This document shows, in pieces, positions 56,899-64,000 of a DNA stretch of 64,000 nucleotides. The number at the start of each line of letters is the position of its first letter. Position 1 is the first letter of the stretch. The notes below the pieces were generated by a model. It searched no databases, had not been told where the DNA came from, and was given only the letters and a program-made list of their open reading frames with translations. The position numbers and the translations under genes are program-made. The stretch comes from Elmis aenea. Lineage: Eukaryota; Arthropoda; Insecta; Coleoptera; Elmidae. The stretch covers positions 10,643,222 through 10,707,221 of the forward strand of contig OX393583.1 of assembly GCA_947652605.1 (NCBI GenBank), given 5' to 3'.

Positions 56899-57100
56899 GG
56901 GTGGTGCTTTTTTCGATGCTCACCATTGCTATCTTGGAAACGGTAAGAGATACAAGGTCGGTTAAATTAGAGAAAAGTTGCACATTTTTATGGCGGTTGA
57001 GAATCTAAAAAGAAATCCTGGATATTTTGATTCGTTTTTGATTTATTACAAAAAAACTGAAAAATGTGATTTTACAAAAATATTATTATCTTCCCTACCA
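56899..57100 (+). mobile_element. Solo Tc1/mariner-like terminus
   Basis: It starts TA|CAGGGTGGTGCTTTTTTC and continues with an arm-like sequence. No partner arm was found. Confidence 0.45.
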
Positions 57101-58198
57101 TTGACGCTATTTCATTTAAACTTGGTAACCTTATGTTTTTGACCGTCCTGGGTTTGATGACGTCAACATAAATTCTCTAAGCCTTCTAGATTTCAAGTTG
57201 CGATAGTCAACTTTTTTATTTCTTATGGCCGCCATATTGAACTTTTACACCATCAGACAGACAAAAAAATTAGCTTTTCAGATTGGTAACCAACATACCT
57301 TTTTTCTTTCAAAAAACTTGTTGAAATTTGAAAATTTGTATAAATAATCTATAAAATCGCGAATGCTCTGAAAAATTGGTAGCTATAGGTATAGTAAGTT
57401 TATTAAATATTCAACGGTCCAAAAACTCTGGAAATACGTATTATGGCCGTATAACCAAGCCAGTATTAAAGACATCAACATAAGTACGTTTTGTATTTAC
57501 ACAACTTAAATGTTTTTCCAATTTTTTTTTGTAACAGCAAGTTCTGAATCTTTTTATTTACGTTGTTAGCCATTCGTTTTGTAGTTTCAAAGCTTGTTAC
57601 AAAACAATCATGATTTGTACAACTGTTTTAGTTTGGATTATTTTTTAATGTATTTTGCGATTAAGTACTTGTTGAAAAAAACATGGACCATAACATTTAG
57701 GACGGCTTTTAATTCCTTGGTACTTAATAAATGGCAGTAAATTATGTCTGAACGAAACGATTATTTGGGACTGATATTGTCCAGTTTGCACAAATCAATA
57801 AACATTATTTTTCTTTTATTTAATACCTAGAACACTTAAACCACCAAATTTAAGTTGTACTTTTTTTAAATTACAGTTATCCTTCCATTTACGCGGTTTA
57901 CATTTACGCGGATTTCCTTAAGCGCGGTTGAAAACTATATTTTTTTTTAGCTACTGCTACAATTTAAAGGTAGCATGGTCTTCGTTTAAAAAGTGAAATT
58001 TGACCTCCCACCTCCGGGTGCGGCAAATATTTTTTTATAGTCGTGGCCACTTAGAGGCTATAAATTCGTATATACCTACTCTTTAAATTGGACGTTCTTA
58101 TCTCTTTTTTTAAGGAGTAATTTATTATTGCTAAACTAACGCTGGTAAATAACTTACATCAAAAAGTGTGTTTTTTTGTAACCTTTTATATGGACATA
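57100..58198. other. AT-rich sequence, possible pogo/Tc1-type end
   Basis: Near 57875 'tacagttatccttccattta' followed by 'cgcggtttacatttacgcgg' resembles one end of a pogo/Tigger-like element. No second end is visible. Confidence 0.3.
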
Positions 58199-58321
58199 TA
58201 CAGGGTGTGTATAAATTGGCGGAAGCGCTACACGTGACGATGTTCTTCGTAAAATTCTAAGCCGAAAATCTTGATACAAAAATGTTGCACCATGCTTCCT
58301 ATGGCCTCAGGAACCATTTAA

Positions 58322-59232
58322 CCCTTAATTACTCGCGCTGGTGTATTTTGTACACCACCGCCAAATATCTTGCCTCCATCAAACGTACGATTTTTTTGGT
58401 GGCACCAGACCCCCACCTAACCTATGTCTAACATATCCGGAATGTAATGGATCAGTCATACGTCAAAACGCCCGACTGACCTTTGCGTTTTTACATAAAT
58501 TTTAATGCGTTGTCACGTTGGTGCCTAGAATACACCGCGCGGGAAATTTTGTAAATTATGTAAATATTCAATCTTTTATACAAAAACGTTTGTTTTATTG
58601 TGTGATGGTGTTATGTATGGGTATTTTTGCCATCCGCAAGTGTGTTCTCGCTTCTAGTTACGCTAAATATATTTTTTTTATTTGTTTATTTATTTATTTT
58701 TATTTTTATGATTTTACGTCTTATATTCACATAAAAATCCCCAATGCCTAACGGAGAAGGAAATAAGGGCCTTCTTGGAGGCTGGCAGTTCAGATGAGGA
58801 AATTCTAGGCGATAAGGAAGATGACCTTGAACAGAGAGTAATTACTCAAAGTGACCATGACAGTACGTCAGAACTGGAAGGCAGTGACCGTGAAAATGAG
58901 ATTTCTAGTGAGAGTGATGGGGATGATAGTGCTGATGTAGAGTTTTTCTTTGGAAAAAATAGAGCCATCAAATCAGAAGAAGATTAGAGGGCTTTTAAAA
59001 TTATTTTGTTTTTCGTTAACTGTTTTTTTTTGTTCATTGATATTATGTTCCTATATATTTTTAAAATGTTTAACTTATTCGTAAAAACTATACTTATTTT
59101 TAATGTTTGACGTAAATTACCGTCAGCAAAAAAAAATTGCGTTTTTGTTTAAAAACAAGCTAAATTTAGGGTGGTGTACAAAGTACACCGCGCGGGAAAA
59201 AGTTCGAATAATTTGGCGCGAGTAACTAAGGG
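58322..59232 (+). mobile_element. Non-autonomous piggyBac element, exact TTAA insertion
   Basis: TTAA flanks at 58318-58321 and 59233-59236 bound CCCTTAATTACTCGCGC on the left and its reverse complement with one mismatch (CCCTTAGTTACTCGCGC) on the right. A subterminal phrase 'tacaccgcgcgggaaa' appears near both ends (about 58531 and 59184). The paralogue at 30294-30305 gives the empty site ccatttaaagaaa. Only an N-terminal transposase piece remains inside. Confidence 0.95.
58748..58984 (+). pseudogene. piggyBac transposase N-terminal fragment
   Basis: The frame reads LTEKEIRAFLEAGSSDEEIL, then an acidic Ser/Glu/Asp-rich stretch, then VEFFFGKNRAIKSEED and a stop near 58987. piggyBac transposases begin with such a short LT-x-x-E-I helix and an acidic segment before the DDE domain. 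No Met codon precedes the LTEKE in frame, and the catalytic domain and Cys-rich tail are gone. The element therefore depends on another copy to move. Confidence 0.75.
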
Positions 59233-59744
59233 TTAAAGAAAAAACAAATTGGCAACATTGCATAAATTGATTTGCGTTTGGACATTTTTTTATCAGCAAT
59301 TTTTACTTAGGTATATACAATTTTGGGTCGAACTAAAAGCCTTCAGTTCGTAAACATAGCTGCAAACTTTTGGGTATCGTTAAACACAAACTAGAAATAA
59401 TTACGAGAAAAACAGAGATGACAGCTAATGACAATGTTGCCATATGTATAATTTTCATTCAAATCAGTGATTTACATATTTTCAACAATAATTTTTGAAA
59501 GGAAGAACACAATATCTAGGAAAAAATACTATTCGAAATTTATTTTTATTCCAAATTGCAGCTTTTTCATTTGCAAGTATTAAATAATAACGCTTATTAA
59601 AGGACTAAATGTCAAAACTTTGAGGACCTCTTGCAGACACAGCAAGCATGGTACAACATTTTCGTATTAAGATTTTCGACTTGGAATTTTACGAAGAACA
59701 TTGCCACGTGTAGCGCTTCCGCCAATTTTTACACACCCTGTATA

Positions 59745-61189
59745 CAGGGTGGTCCACTGTTTTCTAGCAGGACTTTAACAGTCGATAGAAAAACTTATTT
59801 TAAAGCGAATATTCCATATCAACATGGGTCCATAAACGCTTCATTTTGAACATATAGGGTATTGAAATTTTCGAAAAATTATGATAATTTCTAACCGTTT
59901 CTCAACCAGTAAATATATTTAAACCAAATTTGGTATACAGCACCACCCTACAGGTGAGAATGTCAAGCCCCACAAGCAACCAGTGGCGGAGTTGTGGGGG
60001 TTCAGTTTCAATAAATTTTATAAAATACTAGAACGGCCTTGTTCAAAATCAAACACAAACCTGTTTTTGGGTAAAACATTTTATTTTAAACAAAAAGTGT
60101 CTCTTGACTTTTCTTCGTATCTACCACCGCGAAATTTGGTTTATTTTACTATTCTAGCGAAAAATTTGCTCATAAGTTTGATCTAAAAATATTGCGAAAA
60201 GCAGAAAATTGCAGAGTAAATGCTCATTAATCGTCAATTTAGCGGAACTTCTTGGCTCATTATTAGCATGTTCTGTTATTAAAAACTGCAAAAATCGGTA
60301 ATTACTTCTTTATTTCGAATATTAGAAACTCCGAGAGTCAAATAACTGACTCATGGAAAATTATTTAAAGTTTTGGCTGCATCTTATCTCTCTCATAAAT
60401 TGAAAGTCAAAATTAAAAACCATCCAACAAAAATTAAAGTAGTTTCAAAATTTTACAGTACGAAAAATGTTTATATTAGTTTAATTTAATTAGATTTAGA
60501 TATCTTTTAATCAAACCCTTACCGCGTGCGGTGCATAAATTAATCGATTTTATTTATTAGACCATTACATGGACATATTACGTCGATATAAATATATTTG
60601 TATTTTAAAATGCTTTCACTTTGCAGACACAAAATTACCTCGTCATTAATGTTTGCTCATAACTCTGTGAATAAATTCCAGGTAAAAATAATTGCTCGCT
60701 CATTTCTCGATTCTATCGAAATGTTGCTTTTAAAGGAAAAGAATATTGATAATAATAATCACCATTAACTTTAATGTAATCCAGTGCTGAGTACATAAAA
60801 TAAATTTTATTCGAATGAGTTTGATCAAACATGCAAGGTAAATGTAAGCCATTAATAATATATCAACTGAAATAAATTAAATTTGTATTGGTCGAGTGAA
60901 ATAAGACGCAAGTAGGTGTCGGTTTGTTTAGTGCGTCAATATATAAAGGTCGGTTAATGGTTAATGTGTATCAGGGGCGGCTTTTTTCTGTGCATGATAA
61001 CGTTGGAAGGAATTAAACCCACCTTTACAGGGGCGGACCGCCGGCAAAGTAGACGCATAAAATTATTTAGCAAATATTTTAAAACGACTTCCTTGCGACT
61101 TTTTATTTATGCTAGCTTATGTACCTATGTGATTTTTTTTCAATGGTCACTTGGATTAAACTTAATAAATACAATAATGTTGTTATAAC
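59745..61189. other. Solo Tc1-like end, then unique intronic DNA
   Basis: CAGGGTGGTCCACTG starts at 59745, directly against the TA of the previous element, with no partner arm (a diverged 'caccaccctaca' is at 59941). From 60200 to 60960 there is no repeat and no gene. At 60973 and 61031 'caggggcgg' occurs twice, a possible hAT end pair in direct orientation. Confidence 0.35.
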
Positions 61190-61564
61190 TTGCTTATTTT
61201 AAGATAAACTTAACAACCTATACATCAATGAAACGAGAAAAAAACCTCTTTTTAATGAACCATAGCCGACTATTTTGCCATTTAAAAAAAGTAAGTTTGG
61301 CTTATATCTCAAACATCAAGTGTGCCATGACTTTTTAGATATTTTCCCCTGTTCTACGTTTAAAATATTTACGGGAATCATTTCACATTTTGATTTTAAC
61401 ATAGGTGGTTATAGAATTATTTACCACTGAAAAAATCGCCTGTTTTTAGTTTTTCCAAAATAAAATAAAAAGTTGAAGGTGTAGGTCAAGTGTCAAAATA
61501 ACATTAAATTTGTCCTGGAATTACAAAGTTACCTATGCAAGACATGTAAATTATTCCAACCCTG
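61190..61564 (-). mobile_element. Diverged half copy of the 51073 foldback family
   Basis: 'catagccgactattttgcca' and 'aaaaaaagtaagtttggctt' parallel the right arm of 51073-51816, and the segment ends CCAACCCTG|TA. Confidence 0.45.
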
Positions 61565-62350
61565 TAAATTAAAAAAATATTTTTTAGTTATAAATGGGAT
61601 ATTTTTGTTCATAAAACATCGCCTCCTTTTGTAGTTTTTTTGTTATACACTTTATTAAAAACATGAGCTGATCACTATTTCCTTTAATTTTTTTTTTATA
61701 GAGATAAAATGTCAACATTTTCTTCTCGGTCTTCCGGGATTTCCCGGGATTGCGGGACATAATAAATTAATTCAATATTCTAAAATAAATAACCCAATTA
61801 TTTAAAAACAACTCCAAGTCATATATGTAATACATTTAGCTCCATGATTATTATAAATAATAAAGTAATATTGGGGGAAAATAAACATGTCAAAAATATT
61901 ACCTAACAATAATTGCAGTGATTTTTTGTAATAAGATTTAAGAAAACAAAGTTGATTTATGCTTCAGTTACTTAGTATTAATGTATAAACAGAAAGTCTT
62001 CTCCTATAAAATGCTCTCCCAGTTGCTATTGATATGAGTGGAATTGTTTTGAGACGATTTTGCAGAAAAGAGACATCGTTTTTATCAATAAAATTTCATT
62101 TATAAACTACACGTATTTTGTTTCGCATTACCAGGGTACAAAAAATTATAACTGTAAACGTGTTTTGATGATATAAACTTTGTCATGGAGACTGGGCTTC
62201 TTTACGCATACTACATACACATAGTTTGTTATTCCAAAGCAGAAAAACTATTTTTAAAGAAGAATAAAAAAATTTCATAATTTAATGTTAGGTACTTAAG
62301 ATATTTATAATACATTCTGATATTTATATTGGTGGAATTATCATTGTATT
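61565..62350. other. Unique AT-rich sequence
   Basis: A 'tcttccgggatttcccggga' patch lies at about 61730. A related 'cccggtatttcccgg' patch lies at 62950 with a possible end 'gggacagacaccctag' at about 63020. They may be the two ends of one decayed element, but I cannot confirm it. Confidence 0.3.
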
Positions 62351-62895
62351 GTTTATACTATACTATTTTTTCGTTTAAGAAAATCGTATACGATTTTCTG
62401 GTACGGTGTCAATCAGAAATTAAAAATCTTGAACGAAAAATTCGTACGAAATTACTACCTGTCCTAAATGCGTCCAATTTTAGTATGGGCGCATGCGTAT
62501 TCTACTGTAACTGTATCTGACCGCATGTCATTTGTGGGTTAGGTTAACTGAAACAATCAAACGATGTTAAATACTACTTATTACCGTTATATCCCTCACA
62601 ATTTATTTTGTAGGAATAAATATGTAGAATGGAACAAGCGTTAATAATACGTTAAATTTGAAAATGATTCGCTTTCTGTTCTGTGATCAAATTGAACATT
62701 TGACATGGTTACTCAAGGTGCCAACAAAATATGATAAAATTTACTAAAAAGTAACAAAAATATATTGGAGTTTTCGTATCAAAAAATAGTACAATGTAAA
62801 TGGTTCATATTTTCCATGCTAAATTCTTGAACGAAATTTTTGTATTAACAATCGTATACGATTTTCTTAAACGAAAAAATAGTATAGTATAAAAC
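62351..62895. mobile_element. MITE with about 45-bp terminal inverted repeats
   Basis: The left end contains 'tactatactattttttcgtt' then 'taagaaaatcgtatacgatt'. The right end (62850-62895) is the reverse complement with one indel. TA dinucleotides flank both ends, consistent with a Tc1/mariner-type MITE. No coding remnant. Confidence 0.7.
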
Positions 62896-64000
62896 AGACT
62901 TTACAAAGGTTTTAACACAAAATCAACCAAAATGAAAGTTTTTGTAATATCCCGGTATTTCCCGGTACAATTAGTAATTTCCGGAAAATATAAAATAGGT
63001 TGAAATGGACCGGGATCCTGGGACAGACACCCTAGTAGCAATATAGTTTAGTGCATTTCCGAAAGCCACACAAGAGATCGAAGACAAAGACGAATTTTTA
63101 AAAAGATTATGCATATTTTCAGTCGCATTGTGTTGGTTGAATCTCAAATATCAGATGCCAAATGAAAAACACTTGGCACATTTTATCAAAACGTAATTCC
63201 ATCAAACTAGTTGTGCAAGACTAACGGTTCTCGTCGCAATTATTATTTAATTACAAAAAACGATTCACACAGAAACGACCAGAAACAAAAAAATTAATGT
63301 CATGCATATCATTTTTCGCCCCTTATGGCAAGGGTTGGAAGTACCCCGTCGATTCTCAATTGTTTCAGGCAAAAAATTAACCCCAAATTATTTTAATATG
63401 CAAATCACTGTCGCAGGTAAAGAATAACACCTTTCTTATTTAGTTAAGAATGAACTATCGTACAAAGGACTCTAGATAGTGACGACGCCCTTGTCCTCTG
63501 AGGAAGTATAAACTAATTCTTTCTCACGAAAAAAGTCGAACTGTGTACATATTTTTTGTGGACTCTTTTGTTTAAGGGTTTTAATAATTGTCGTTCTATT
63601 TTTATTGCGTTTGATATGGGACAAATGCACTTCAGAACTACATGGGAAACTAATTTGTATATCGGATGGCAAATGTTTCTTACTTTTTTTTTAAACATAT
63701 TTTCAAAACTTAAAATAGTCCAGGGCCAATTTTTCTTAAAATCAAAATGTGGTTGTCAAAAAACCCTTGTTTAAGTTTTGATTCAATTTTGGTGTAAGAT
63801 TGCTACCTATTGCATAATTCCTTTAACTCTTGGACGTTGGAAGAAAGGTTTTAGGACTTGTATATCAACTTTGACAAATCTCAAATAATTCTTTGCATTA
63901 AACTCCAAAAATTATTAGCAATTTTCACAAATTATTTAAAAAATTGATTGTAAAACACAATTTGTTCATACCAACTTTACGCATTGCAAAAAGGAAAACA
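62896..64000. other. Unique AT-rich sequence
   Basis: Apart from the CCGGGA patch at 62950-63030 I see no repeat partner, exon or gene up to the window edge. Confidence 0.3.

Larger units (their letters stand above)
58201..59740 (+). mobile_element. Tc1/mariner-like MITE interrupted by piggyBac
   Basis: The ends TA|CAGGGTGTGTATAAATTGGC and GCCAATTTTTACACACCCTG|TA match the 626-bp element at 30702-31327. Removing the 915 bp of insertion plus one TTAA gives 625 bp, the expected size. Confidence 0.9.

Noticed and set aside
60627..60681. Exon-like segment between ttgcag and ccag|gtaaaa
   Set aside because: At 55 nt it cannot follow the phase-0 end of the 44403 exon without hitting a stop. Probably a chance match.

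Overview
This window is AT-rich, intron-dense eukaryotic DNA packed with transposable elements. It is most likely from an insect with a large genome. The signs are tRNA-derived SINEs, Jockey-type LINE, piggyBac, hAT and Tc1/mariner-like remnants, and no bacterial-style gene packing. I cannot resolve the order from sequence alone; a beetle would fit but is a guess.

Only one host gene can be supported. A Gln-rich coding exon ends at 40537 with a clean donor (CAG|gtaggt). A second, in-phase 66-nt exon (44403-44468) was found by reading splice sites. Together they encode the N-terminus of a probable nuclear regulator on the + strand. Its 5'UTR and promoter probably lie in the CpG-richer stretch 38.0-39.9 kb, and its remaining exons lie beyond 64 kb. 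If so, everything from 44469 to 64000 is intron. Two unrelated tandem arrays flank the first coding exon: about 115 bp units at 36.2-37.7 kb, and about 142-167 bp units of two types at 41.3-42.6 kb inside intron 1.

The rest is mostly layered mobile elements. The commonest are Tc1/mariner-like elements with TA-flanked CAGGGTG/CAGTGTG ends. Many are giant foldbacks: two near-complementary arms of about 0.3-1.1 kb around a short loop (5401-7680, 10391-11897, 26937-29552, 32783-34693, 47188-49226, 51073-51816). Four central regions still hold decayed transposase pieces, either the N-terminal helix-turn-helix or the C-terminal HFEHLL-type tail. hAT elements and MITEs with 8-bp duplications lie at 17780, 18908, 27249, 31445, 53767 and 56188, with an internal hAT-like one at 28267. 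Several are nested in foldbacks or carry foldback pieces. piggyBac is present as a C-terminal fragment (4.4-4.8 kb) and as an internally deleted element (58322-59232) whose TTAA insertion can be checked against a paralogous empty site in the same window. A 5'-truncated Jockey-clade reverse transcriptase lies at 14.5-16.0 kb and two SINE copies at 48.0-49.0 kb. A possible hammerhead-ribozyme-like motif lies near 17.6 kb.

Layout: 0-20 kb is repeat mosaic; 20-26 kb is mostly unique or degenerate tandem DNA; 26.9-34.7 kb is nested elements; 34.7-44.5 kb is the gene's 5' region; 44.5-64 kb is putative intron with elements. No restored protein is given for any broken element.
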